From the NCBI GenBank assembly GCA_016787525.1, contig JAEUUP010000071.1, positions 1 to 54,052 on the forward strand: a DNA stretch of 54,052 bases, written 5' to 3'. Origin of the DNA: Saprospiraceae bacterium (GTDB lineage Bacteria; Bacteroidota; Bacteroidia; Chitinophagales; Saprospiraceae). Below the pieces are notes generated by a model. It had not been told where the DNA came from, made no database searches, and saw only the letters and a program-made list of their open reading frames with translations. Positions 46,401 through 54,052 of the stretch are shown in pieces (within the stretch, counting starts at the first letter, position 1; each line of letters begins with the position of its first letter). The position numbers and the translations under genes were made by a program.

Positions 46401-48124
46401 GACAACTCAATATCGCCAATCCCTTGTTTACCGACATAATCAAACGCCCAGTTGTCGCGGCTGGGGTCAGTTTTCAAACCTAATCCACGTGTTGCAATGC
46501 CTGGGTCGGCAGGCATACCCAAATTAACAGCGACATTACTGGTATTGACAAATGTAGCCGCATTGATGTCCAGCCAAAGCGTTGGTGTGCCTGCGCCTGC
46601 TGTTGTTGGCGTTGTCACGTCAATTTCATAAATAGCCCCAAGACCATTAGGTGCTAAATCCACATGCCGTTTGATAAAGGCAGATACATACAGTTTCTTA
46701 TTTTTAGGGTTATAAGTTTCACCCCAAACAGCACCGACTTCACTCACAGTGGCTATCATCTCATGCGATAAACCTTGACCTCTGTCATTGTAGTTAAATA
46801 AAACGACCGCAGCGTCATTTGGATTCGAGGCTCTTGAGCCATTGGTATAGCACGGTGTTGCCAAAACAGGGTTGGTCTGGCAATAGACTCCAGGATAATT
46901 GACACCAAAATTGATATTACAACTCGCGGCACTCACAAACTGAACATCTGTTCCATTGGACGTGCCTTTTACCGAAGGCTGCATCCCTGTTGTACTGAGG
47001 GCAGTGGGTATCGAAAATTCAACACGATATTTATCATTTGCACCGCCAAAAGTCAAACCAGAAACAGACCAATAGCCATTGGCATCGGTCGTTGAAGTCC
47101 CCATTAAAGTCCCCGCAGAATTATAGACTTTGGCAACGATGCCCGCTTGAACGCCTTCGGCCGCTTCTCTGATACCGTTTTCATTATAGTCATTAAAAGC
47201 CACACCGCTAATCATAGTTGCACCTGTTGGGTAAACGACGATTTTAGATGTTAATGGATCTCCAGTACAACTGTTGGCTGTGGGCGTTGCCGTGATTGTT
47301 GCTGTCACAGGGTTTGATGTTGCATTTACAGCCGTGAATGACGGAATCGTTGTTGAACCACTGGCAGCTAATCCTATACTTGTAGTCGTATTTGTCCACG
47401 CATAGGTCGTGCCAGACACACCTGAGCCTGTCAATGTGACGGCACTTGTAGCAGAACCCGCGCAAACGTATTGGTCAGCAATCGCATTGACCGTGGGCTT
47501 AGGCTTTACAGTTATCTGAATTTCTACGGCAGGATTGATACCACATGTGGAATTGACCACACCTTGATTGAAAACGGCATACACATAGTAAGTAATAGGT
47601 GCATTAGTCGTATTGGGAAAGTCTGGCGAATAAAACGTATAAGTTGCCGTATAAGGGCTACTTCCGCCTGTTGGTGTCGCATACGCAATATCCTTGAAAG
47701 TCCCCGGTGTATAGGAATAAATAAAATTCGACTCCGCTAATGTCGGTGTCGAACCTGCCATTTGGTCGGTCGTAAACCGCACGAAGCGAATGCCACCGCC
47801 CAGATTCATATTCGTATTCACCGTGATGTTACTACCTGTGGCATCTACGCAGATGGTTTGAGCTGCACTTGGATTCGTAATGGTGTAGCACACGACAGGT
47901 GCGTCAGCTTGCTTTGTTTCAGGCTTTAACTCTAATAACGATAAAGAACCATCAGTGAGTTTTTTGAAATAAGTAATGGGGTGAGAGCGCTCTTCTTGCG
48001 AAAAGAGAGAAGGTGTTACACTCAGTTTTTGTGCCTCTGATACAGCAGAATTTGTTATCAGACTGACTAAGAAAAATTTAGTGAAATAGTTTGCAAAATG
48101 CAATTGTATAAGTTGCTTTTTCAT
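43472..48124 (-). CDS. Giant secreted protein with SdrD B-like modules, propeller-like region, internal ThuA/amidotransferase-like domain and CCP/CIP cassette
   Basis: 1550 residues. The signal peptide is at 1-32 (FFLVSLITNSAVSEAQ). Order: a beta-rich N-terminal domain with one Ig-like unit (to about 300), SdrD B-like (305-385; GVAFNDYNENGIREAAEG), propeller-like region (390-900; CQTNPVLATPCYT, SAFIKRHVDLAPNG), SdrD B-like (905-1020; VWYDLNKNGVQDPNEI). Then two copies of a CYNDTTV-ending module flank an insert at about 1110-1348. That insert starts IMYVCGFNKYNDALSFDHG and includes YDKIIVSHSAYFDARD and GVLMLTSAAHVDLGLG, an alpha/beta pattern recalling ThuA or class I glutamine amidotransferase folds, though no catalytic triad is certain. 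The terminal 102-residue cassette is nearly identical in DNA to that of the 1732-residue paralogue. Confidence 0.86.
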   Translation of the reverse strand: MKKQLIQLHFANYFTKFFLVSLITNSAVSEAQKLSVTPSLFSQEERSHPITYFKKLTDGSLSLLELKPETKQADAPVVCYTITNPSAAQTICVDATGSNITVNTNMNLGGGIRFVRFTTDQMAGSTPTLAESNFIYSYTPGTFKDIAYATPTGGSSPYTATYTFYSPDFPNTTNAPITYYVYAVFNQGVVNSTCGINPAVEIQITVKPKPTVNAIADQYVCAGSATSAVTLTGSGVSGTTYAWTNTTTSIGLAASGSTTIPSFTAVNATSNPVTATITATPTANSCTGDPLTSKIVVYPTGATMISGVAFNDYNENGIREAAEGVQAGIVAKVYNSAGTLMGTSTTDANGYWSVSGLTFGGANDKYRVEFSIPTALSTTGMQPSVKGTSNGTDVQFVSAASCNINFGVNYPGVYCQTNPVLATPCYTNGSRASNPNDAAVVLFNYNDRGQGLSHEMIATVSEVGAVWGETYNPKNKKLYVSAFIKRHVDLAPNGLGAIYEIDVTTPTTAGAGTPTLWLDINAATFVNTSNVAVNLGMPADPGIATRGLGLKTDPSRDNWAFDYVGKQGIGDIELSQDGQRLYVMDLTNRQVLCIDYTTKKLIWKLAVSTPTCAGGSTDIRPWALKEHNGVLYVGALCSGETNNNAGQLHFYIMQCNSLTAATSMSLTADLGSSVTKQDGTPWQYWAANATEAGIASTPNDGYMNGAQPIISNIDFDKDENMIIGFMDRFGHQVGFANYLPNTTNTNLVHGIAHGDITRATKSGSTYTVETAPWSFFYLTAAIPSPPYDHFGGGMFVSSLSGTNYVTANVIDPFDYVSAGTTWVKTSDGQRQGGTNATSRLEIVPNSTSTAYFGKANGLGDLSAFCNPAPIQIGNYVWYDLNKNGVQDPNEIPLSNIAVTLWKGGTQIASTTTDANGEYYFSDKNASGVTWTGTGADTTLLPSMAYEVRILTSQSPLSNRILTTANATTNNGNDQNDSDATTSGSYSVISFATGAAGSVNHTLDFGFYCTPPTIISVASNTANCTNGIAISNAWVAVRGIAGMAKYAYRTNSTDSLWANTATTSTTDSIRISNIANPSVATTYTFRIWASDTTCYNDTTVTLYPINCAPCSQAIMYVCGFNKYNDALSFDHGMIDYLRAKGHSVTPAQVYFGTLQNPETGNPLMAFSPYDKIIVSHSAYFDARDNSANLLDSLKATTAGVLMLTSAAHVDLGLGTSDGFDHPSGNMWIENNSSPILPAGLPNGTIAMYNDSTTLGLDNYSNIIGWCSGVGSSAIIGAYRNSQPDPRVAYFGYRKGATLANNTIAPGNRFFLGFLVEGASRYQPQIQVTDPTNFFTAEATLILDAALEQTCPCCTPPSVTSVASTVATCSGSSANNDATVAVRGITGMAKYAYSTSGATGLFSANATSSTADSIKLTGLANPLVATTYTFRIWATDTLCYNDTTVVLNPQTFPTTPSVSSPITNICPLTTVDLTVISSALTPSVSGGVFEWHVSNSSGSALVMNQNTVGAGDYYLFERSPASCYSTGKKVTVAIQVCCPSPACIPVTITRTN

Positions 48125-48136
48125 CCGTTCGAATCA

Positions 48137-48155
48137 GTTAAATGGTTATGAATAT
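48137..48155 (-). promoter_or_regulatory. Conserved 5' leader element before the 1550-residue gene
   Basis: The 19 bp GTTAAATGGTTATGAATAT (plus strand) lie 13-31 bp upstream of the start codon and recur exactly 18-36 bp before the next adhesin gene (53518-53536). This suggests a shared promoter, operator or translation-leader element. The rest of the 345-bp gap (48125-48469) holds only the terminator at 48396. Confidence 0.6.
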
Positions 48156-48395
48156 AGTTTTGTGCAGATTCGATTTCATTTTCACGGTTTATCTAAACAA
48201 ACGACATACAAAATCCATACCAAAATAATATTATGTCTTCGTATGCCATTCCCCCTATCTTATTCTTCAATAGTATTTAATCTTAAACACTAATACCCAC
48301 TCAACTAGTTGGGATCTATAAACCTGTAATTTTGATTTGAAATGGGTTGTGACCTAAGAGTCATAAATATGGCATCAACGTGTATCAATATAAAA

Positions 48396-48425
48396 AAGCC
48401 ACCTCTCAGTATTGAGAAATGGCTT
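48396..48425 (-). terminator. Terminator of the 1676-residue gene
   Basis: On the minus strand AAGCCATTTCTCA pairs with TGAGAGGTGGCTT (with G-T pairs) around a 4-nt loop, then a T6 tract. The arm and loop read TACTGAGAGG on the minus strand, one base off the genomic word, at the same place where the 36586 terminator has the exact word. Confidence 0.85.
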
Positions 48426-48469
48426 CAACTATTTTATGCCCACAGAGGGCTTCATAATCATTTCATACT

Positions 48470-51400
48470 TTAATTTGCCCTTGTGATAGTAATTGGTATG
48501 CACAATGCTGTTGGGCAACAGACTTGAATATTGACCGTCAATTGTACCCCATTCGAATAACAACCTGTCGGCCCTTTTTCAAAAAGATAATAATTGCCAG
48601 CACCTACACTATTGGGTGTATTGACTAATGTAGAGTTAGGGTCATTGGACACATGCCATTCAAAAACACCGCCCGATACTGAGGGGGTCAATGCCTGAGA
48701 AATATTCATCAAATTCACCCTTGTTGCTGGACAAGAGTTTGTAACAGAAGGTGGTACTGAGGGGGTGCTTGGCGGCGTGCAAGGTGGGCAAAAATCAACC
48801 GTCAAATTGGCTGTTGCTGTACTGGCACAACCTGTTGCTGCATTCGTTACGATGACAGTATATTGTTTGCTACCCACGCCTGTGATATAGACTTTAGGAT
48901 CTGCAACATAGGTATTGCTCAATGTGCCATTTGTAGGAAACCATTGATAGTTGTATGTGCCAGAAGGGGTAACAGTTGGTGTAAATTGCACATTACTGTC
49001 GCCCAAACACGCTGTAACTGTCGGAATCGTTACTGTCGGTGCTGGTGATGGATTGACACCAACAACGACATTTTGGGTTGCCACACAACCATTTACACCT
49101 ACAGCAGTGAGTTTATAAGTCGTGGAAGTCGTACCCACGCAAGCCATAGGATTTGGAATATTGGCATCACTCAAACCCGTTGTTGGACTCCAAAAATATT
49201 GTGCACCAGCAGATGTAGTACTTGTACCTATCTGAATACACGTATTTTCACAAACGGTTGGCGAACTCAAGGCAGGTAATGTAAAATCAACGACTGTAAT
49301 GGTCACATTAGCCGTCGTGATACAACCACCTGGGTCTGTTTTTGACACCGTAAAGGTGAATACACCTGTTGCCGTTGGCGTGAAAACGGGGTCAGATATA
49401 GACGTTGAACTCAAATTGGCAGCAGCTGTTCCTGTCCAAGTATAAGTGCCTGGCAAGGCGGGTGTTGCGCCTAATTGAGCCGTTGTATTTTTACATATTG
49501 TTTTGTTATCTCCTGCTACGGGATTTGTTACTTCGGGCGTAAAAACGACGCTTGCCGATGCTGTACAGCCCTCTACGTTGCCTACGGTCAAAGTATATGT
49601 TGTAGCCGAAGTGGGTCTTGTTGTTAATGTCGTTGCAGTCGGACCATTGCTCGTTGGGTTAGTCACCAATGAGGCTGGCGACCAGCTATAAGTTGTCATA
49701 CCCGATGGACCTGCTGGCAAAGGCAATGCGCCCGCTGTACTTGGGCAATATGTTTGATTGGTAAAACTAAATGGCGCAACGGGCGATTTTACAGTTACGA
49801 CAACATCATCGTTGACGCTACAACCTGTAATACTATTGGTGGCAACGACATGGAAAGTCGTGGTCGTTGCTACTGTTACAGATGGGTTGGCAGATGTGTT
49901 GCTTGGTGTATAGGTCGTCGCGGGTGTCCAAAGGTAGGTTACATTTGGTACAGCAGCTTTGCCCAATTGGACTGTCGAAGAACCACAAAATGCCACATCA
50001 TCGCCCGCAATATTCGCTGGAAAACCTTCAATCGTCACCGTTGCGGTATCTCGTGCGGTACAACCCGAGCCAATATCGGTCACTAAAACAGGAAAAGATG
50101 TTGTCGAATTAACGATTGCTGTTGGGTTAGAGGCTGTGGTCGCATTTAAATTACCACCCACATCTGTCCATTTATAATCATAACCTGCAATAGGTGCTTG
50201 TCCTACGTTAACAGATGTTGCAGGGCAAGTAGTCAGGTCTTGGGCTGTAAAAATCGGTAGTGACCACGCAGGATGATTAACTTCGATGGTGCGTGTACAC
50301 TGGAAACTAGGGTTATTCGGACTCGACATGGTTACAGTGTAAGTACGATTAACATTATCGGTCAAAAACACTTCTCTGCCTGTTGAGGCTGATAAACCTA
50401 CTGAAGGCGACCAAGTATAGCTGAATACTGAGGGGTCTTGTGAGAAAATGTCAGCAGCTGTTGCAATCAGTTTGACATTACCGTTGTTCAATCCGAAACT
50501 GGGGCATGAAAACGGGGCTTCTACTTTAATATCCACGACACAGCCACAATCAGGCACAACAACTTGGTCTGTACAACTTTGAGTCACACCATTGAGTGTA
50601 TAAGAAACGGTTAACTCATAAGTTGTTGCACCGCCTACTGAAGCACTGACAAAAGGCTGTGGTATATTCGTTGCCCCTACAAAATTGCCAGGACCTGATA
50701 TTTTAGTCCAAGTATAGGTTTCATTTAAACTGGGTGTACGGTCAGCCTCGCCAAGATAGCGAGGTCCACAACCGTCAACACCTGCACGTGCTTCGATAAC
50801 GGCTGTTTGCATTTGATCAACAAATGAACAGCCACTTTTGACTGCTGTGAGATAATATAAACCGCCATTAGGTGTTGGCATTGACAAACTGCCTGGTTGA
50901 AAAGTTGTCGTTGAAGCATTATTTGAAGTCAAATAATTGCCCGGTGCCCATGTATAAGTAAAGCCTGATTCAGCTGGTGTCCCCAATGGTGCTGTGCTGC
51001 CGATACAAATAACAACATCTGGTCCAGCAAAATTCGGCGTTACAGGTGCTGCAACAGGCGTTACAACAACCGCATCGGTTGTACTACATGTACCACCACC
51101 TGTTATCGGTACTGTCAAAGTCAGTGTATAAGTCGTTACGACAGAGGGGTGTACATCGGGTTGCGCGCAATCCGTACAGCTCATTGTCGGGTCAGCCGGT
51201 GATGCGGTCCATGCGTAAGTGACACCCGCCAAACCAGCAATAGGTGCTGAACCAATCCGCACGATTCCGCCCGCACAACTACCTACATCTACACCTGCAT
51301 TGGCAGCATAGACGTTGACCAAGGCTTGACCTATTTGCTGACAGCCGTTGTTATCCGTAGCTGTTAATGTGTAAATCGTATTGGCTGTGGGTGATACAGT

Positions 51401-53500
51401 TGGATTTGCCACAGTGCTACTCGGTGTATATGTACCTGTTGGTGCCCATGAATAAGAAACGATTGTTGCGCCAGCATTACCTGTTGCAGCAGGTGAACCA
51501 CCTAATGTCACAGTATTACCCGAACACGTGTTAATCACATTACCCGCATTGACCGTAGGGGCGGTATTGCTGTTGACCAATACGGCTACAACACTGCTTG
51601 TACTGAGGGGGGTATTAGTTGAGCAAACAGAAGCATTGGTCAATCGGCGGTAATATTGGTCAGTCAAACCAACTTCTGGTGTGTAATTCATTTGTACACC
51701 TCCTGCTATATCTGTCCATGGGCCTGCAGCTGCATTCGCTTTTTGCCATTGATATTTTAAACTTATTACGTTTTGAGGCGATGGTACACCATTGCGATAA
51801 AGGATGGGCATACTGTCACTCGGAAACAAAATCTCCGAACCTGTTAATGGTGTAGCAATACCGTTTTTACAAACTGTTTGCGTAGCAGGTAAGACATCAT
51901 CTGAACTGACGACCAAATTAGGTGCTAGGTTGAACTTTGTCCAAATATATTCATTCCCTATTTTCTTTGAAGTATTATTTGTTACAGGATAGTTATTAGA
52001 ACCCGATGTTCCTATAATATAAACAAAATCATTTTCAACAGCAACTGTGGTTGGATATTCATCATTGTTGCCTCCGATAAAAGTTGAAAAACAAATTTGA
52101 TTATTGGAATTAATTTTAGTCAATACAATATCATCGCCCACGGAGCCTGTTTTCTTTGACCCATTGGTAACAGGATAAATATTGTTCGTATTACCGCCCG
52201 TCAAACCTAAAATATAGGCATCGCCATTGACGACTTTAAGACTACCAAAATCTTCATAACTGTTGGAATGTAACCACGTAGAATACGTAATACTACCATT
52301 TATGCCATCGAGTTTTGTAAAAAACAAATGTGCGCTACCTGTATAACTGCCTGGAAGAACCGTATGAGGATAACCCGTATTAGAACCCAACCAACCCGAT
52401 AAATAGACAATACCATTTTGTACTTCCATTGCACCTAAATATTCATCCTGTGGTGTGCCTAAATATTTTGAAAACACGACAGCATTCGTGCTGGCGTTGA
52501 ATTTCATTAGATAAAAATCATTCAAGCCTTTTTTCGTACTTCCGTCAGTGACAGGGAAATCAGTATCTTCTGTTATGCCGAAAATATAAACGCCTCCATT
52601 ATCTACTCTCAAATCCAATACACCATAATCAGATGTACCTGTCGTACCTCCAATGTAGGTAGAAAAAATAGTATTCCCATCGTTTCCATTTAATTTCATA
52701 TAAATATGGTCAAAACTGCCATTCCTTGTACTGCCATTAGTAACAGGAAAATCCGTACTCATTGAACCACCTATCAAAAATATTTCACTCCCGACAACTT
52801 GAAATGTCCTGCCCGAATAGGTTGTAGAAGAAGTATAATCAATTCCTGTACCACCGTAGGTTTGGTCAAAAATAATATTATCTGTATTTATATCGTATTT
52901 AACGACATGAATTTGAAAGCCTAAAGTACCTCCGACATCTTTGCCACCAAATAAATAAGCACTTCCGCCAACTACAGATATTTCACTTAATGACCCTTTA
53001 CCTAAATATGTTGAGAATTGTATCGCCCCATTGCTTGCATTTAATTTTGTATAAATAGCATTTTGTGTTACGCCTGTTTGTGCACTCCCATTGGTGACAG
53101 GATAGTCTGAAGAGACCGTATTCCCTGCAATAAATACTGACCCATTGCTGACAACAATACTATTTGGATACTCATTATCAGAACCGCCTAAGTAGCGGCT
53201 CCAAATAACATCTCCATTTGCAGCTAATTTTGTAACAACCAAATCTCCTTGAGCACCACCTCCAAAGGCACTCCCGAGAGTAATAGGAAAATTATTAGAT
53301 GTTGAATTACCTAAGATGTAAGATTCTCCATTGAGGACCACCATACGCGGGTTCTGTTCAGAATTTGTTCCGCCCAAATAGGTAGATGCTGCCACATAGC
53401 CCTGTGCGAAGGTGGTATGAGGAATGATGAAAAGTGCGAAAATAAAAAGTAGGGTATAGCATATTTCTTTTTTATGTAGTAGTGTGTAATGCTGGTGCAT
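48470..53500 (-). CDS. Giant secreted protein with SBBP-type beta-propeller, PKD/Ig-like domains and CCP/CIP cassette
   Basis: 1676 residues. The signal peptide is at 1-32 (LLFIFALFIIPHTTFAQG). Residues about 33-530 contain roughly eight SBBP propeller blades, recognisable from repeats such as STYLGGTNSEQNP, SRYLGGSDNEYPNSI, STYIGGTTGTSDYG and STFIGGNNDEYPTTV, each followed by YI(L/I)G and (F/Y)PVTNGS. From 540 to 1560 come Ig/PKD-like units (YQWQKANAAAGPWTDI; SYSWAPTGTYTPSSTVANP; TYTWTKISGPGNFVG). The last ~105 residues are the shared cassette ending CCPTALCIPITITRAN. Unlike the other cassette proteins it lacks the SdrD B-like modules. Probably a surface or released adhesin. Confidence 0.88.
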   Translation of the reverse strand: MHQHYTLLHKKEICYTLLFIFALFIIPHTTFAQGYVAASTYLGGTNSEQNPRMVVLNGESYILGNSTSNNFPITLGSAFGGGAQGDLVVTKLAANGDVIWSRYLGGSDNEYPNSIVVSNGSVFIAGNTVSSDYPVTNGSAQTGVTQNAIYTKLNASNGAIQFSTYLGKGSLSEISVVGGSAYLFGGKDVGGTLGFQIHVVKYDINTDNIIFDQTYGGTGIDYTSSTTYSGRTFQVVGSEIFLIGGSMSTDFPVTNGSTRNGSFDHIYMKLNGNDGNTIFSTYIGGTTGTSDYGVLDLRVDNGGVYIFGITEDTDFPVTDGSTKKGLNDFYLMKFNASTNAVVFSKYLGTPQDEYLGAMEVQNGIVYLSGWLGSNTGYPHTVLPGSYTGSAHLFFTKLDGINGSITYSTWLHSNSYEDFGSLKVVNGDAYILGLTGGNTNNIYPVTNGSKKTGSVGDDIVLTKINSNNQICFSTFIGGNNDEYPTTVAVENDFVYIIGTSGSNNYPVTNNTSKKIGNEYIWTKFNLAPNLVVSSDDVLPATQTVCKNGIATPLTGSEILFPSDSMPILYRNGVPSPQNVISLKYQWQKANAAAGPWTDIAGGVQMNYTPEVGLTDQYYRRLTNASVCSTNTPLSTSSVVAVLVNSNTAPTVNAGNVINTCSGNTVTLGGSPAATGNAGATIVSYSWAPTGTYTPSSTVANPTVSPTANTIYTLTATDNNGCQQIGQALVNVYAANAGVDVGSCAGGIVRIGSAPIAGLAGVTYAWTASPADPTMSCTDCAQPDVHPSVVTTYTLTLTVPITGGGTCSTTDAVVVTPVAAPVTPNFAGPDVVICIGSTAPLGTPAESGFTYTWAPGNYLTSNNASTTTFQPGSLSMPTPNGGLYYLTAVKSGCSFVDQMQTAVIEARAGVDGCGPRYLGEADRTPSLNETYTWTKISGPGNFVGATNIPQPFVSASVGGATTYELTVSYTLNGVTQSCTDQVVVPDCGCVVDIKVEAPFSCPSFGLNNGNVKLIATAADIFSQDPSVFSYTWSPSVGLSASTGREVFLTDNVNRTYTVTMSSPNNPSFQCTRTIEVNHPAWSLPIFTAQDLTTCPATSVNVGQAPIAGYDYKWTDVGGNLNATTASNPTAIVNSTTSFPVLVTDIGSGCTARDTATVTIEGFPANIAGDDVAFCGSSTVQLGKAAVPNVTYLWTPATTYTPSNTSANPSVTVATTTTFHVVATNSITGCSVNDDVVVTVKSPVAPFSFTNQTYCPSTAGALPLPAGPSGMTTYSWSPASLVTNPTSNGPTATTLTTRPTSATTYTLTVGNVEGCTASASVVFTPEVTNPVAGDNKTICKNTTAQLGATPALPGTYTWTGTAAANLSSTSISDPVFTPTATGVFTFTVSKTDPGGCITTANVTITVVDFTLPALSSPTVCENTCIQIGTSTTSAGAQYFWSPTTGLSDANIPNPMACVGTTSTTYKLTAVGVNGCVATQNVVVGVNPSPAPTVTIPTVTACLGDSNVQFTPTVTPSGTYNYQWFPTNGTLSNTYVADPKVYITGVGSKQYTVIVTNAATGCASTATANLTVDFCPPCTPPSTPSVPPSVTNSCPATRVNLMNISQALTPSVSGGVFEWHVSNDPNSTLVNTPNSVGAGNYYLFEKGPTGCYSNGVQLTVNIQVCCPTALCIPITITRAN

Positions 53501-53517
53501 AATTTTAATATTTACTT

Positions 53518-53536
53518 GTTAAATGGTTATGAATAT
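53518..53536 (-). promoter_or_regulatory. Conserved 5' leader element before the 1676-residue gene
   Basis: An exact copy of the 19-bp element at 48137-48155, here 18-36 bp upstream of the start codon. The two genes' 5' ends are otherwise dissimilar, so conservation of this element suggests function or a recent shared origin. Confidence 0.6.
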
Positions 53537-53888
53537 GTTACAAGAGTAGTATCTATTAAACCTTAAAGGCAGATACTTATCAAAACATATACCAAAAGTC
53601 TTTGCATTAGAGATTCTAGGGTAAAAAAAAATACGCTTTGCTAACACAACAAAACCGCGAATTGCAAAAACCGTGACCATTGAAGTCGCTTGTTGAAATC
53701 TCTACACCCTATAATTATCTAATACAATAATAGCAATGGTTCAAAGACAAGACTAGCTTCCGTTTGAGTTCTAAGACATTTGACTCAGATTGTATCAACA
53801 AAATAATATCTGAGAAATGAGCCTAATCAAAATACTATAAAATAGGTGCAGACTGTTTGCCTTTGGGTAAGAGCGGTGATCATGCACG

Positions 53889-53917
53889 ATTTACGAAACC
53901 TTTTAGGTTTCATAAAT
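53889..53917. repeat. Small hairpin in the terminal intergenic region
   Basis: ATTTACGAAACC pairs with GGTTTCATAAAT (11 of 12 positions) around TTTTA. No adjacent gene is visible to assign it to as a terminator. The rest of 53537-53983 shows no supported frame. Confidence 0.6.
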
Positions 53918-53983
53918 CTATGCTCCTAAAAACATGGCTCTTTAACGTTCGTATCTATCAATACTTCGGTAGTTTTTTAAGCG

Positions 53984-54024
53984 TAAATAACGCCGCCTGT
54001 GGTGGCGGAGTGGACTTTTTGGAG
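53984..54024 (+). repeat. REP-like element, copy D, at the window edge
   Basis: An inverted relative of 43077-43117: a GCCGCCTGTGGTGGC hairpin followed by GGAGTGGACTTTTTGGAG. The sequence continues GGAAGG and a T-rich tract to the window end. Confidence 0.85.
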
Positions 54025-54052
54025 GGAAGGTTTAATTTTTTTCAAGTTCGGG

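Larger units (their letters stand above)
725..51612. repeat. Dispersed 10-bp word TACTGAGGGG (49 copies by eye)
   Basis: Exact copies reading TACTGAGGGG on the plus strand start at 1246, 3316, 10747, 12013, 12892, 15132, 15853, 16760, 18835, 21380, 21458, 21557, 23447, 24608, 25070, 26735, 27491, 28792, 30067, 31402, 32343, 33140, 33205, 36876, 36954, 37559, 37636, 39807, 41778, 43679, 43757, 44892, 45253, 45442, 48677, 48755, 50426 and 51601. Copies on the minus strand (CCCCTCAGTA on plus) start at 725, 2818, 5648, 9766, 13865, 18152, 18614, 19629, 28105, 35954 and 36592. The G run is 4, 5 or 6 long and is usually followed by T. Near-matches include 23678, 37053, 43858 and 46993. Most copies lie inside genes, in several frames. 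The coordinates given span the whole set; the copies are not contiguous. Confidence 0.93.

Noticed and set aside
21173-53500. Canonical type IX secretion C-terminal domains (type A Por tail or type B gliding-motility tail)
   Set aside because: I looked at all six C-termini and found neither pattern; they end in the CCP/CIP cassette or DUF11.
1-54052. rRNA, tRNA or riboswitch genes
   Set aside because: No recognisable rRNA segment, cloverleaf or riboswitch core was seen in the gaps by eye; a covariance-model search would be needed to exclude small RNAs.

Overview
The window is chromosomal DNA from a member of the Bacteroidota. Evidence for this: an M1-type peptidase and an M28 peptidase with Bacteroidota-style signal peptides ending in AQ, SPOR-domain proteins, a KirBac-like channel, TATATTTG promoter-like boxes, and a run of giant secreted proteins built from SdrD B-like, Ig/PKD-like, SBBP and DUF11 modules. 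I cannot name the genus.

Layout. (1) 1-3.7 kb: a truncated lipoprotein gene (minus) divergent from a large M1 metallopeptidase gene. (2) 3724-9382: a complete 5.66-kb transposon with perfect 24-bp terminal inverted repeats and an 8-bp target duplication (AATTAAAA). Its left duplication overlaps the stop codon of the peptidase gene. It carries an ISXO2/IS1595-type transposase and, as cargo, a type IIG restriction-modification enzyme plus small unknown proteins. (3) 9.6-21.1 kb: ordinary cell-maintenance genes, namely galE, a Kir-type K+ channel, an ECF sigma factor with a small acidic partner, an MscS-like channel, a thioredoxin-SPOR fusion, an M28 peptidase, nadE, a PNPOx-like flavoprotein, a SPOR protein and rodA. 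(4) 21.2-53.5 kb: six large minus-strand genes for modular secreted or surface proteins of 957-2197 residues, plus one 177-residue unknown. Four of the six end in the same ~102-residue cassette with a CCP...CIP...ITR.N terminus; the other two end exactly at a DUF11 domain. None shows a textbook type IX secretion tail. The family has spread by duplication, with nearly identical DNA blocks shared between paralogues. The intergenic spaces here hold tandem repeats, long perfect palindromes and REP-like elements.

The strongest unexplained signal is a short word, TACTGAGGGG (usually TACTGAGGGG-G(0-2)-T). By eye I count 49 exact copies on the two strands, against about 0.1 expected by chance. It occurs in genes of all functions, in several reading frames (encoding TPSV, TEGV, LRG, PLS and others), in signal-peptide coding DNA, just after stop codons and inside a terminator stem. 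It is almost absent from the transposon. It behaves like a genome-wide iterated signature, analogous to DNA uptake sequences, HIP1 or Chi-type words, and I know of no description of this one.
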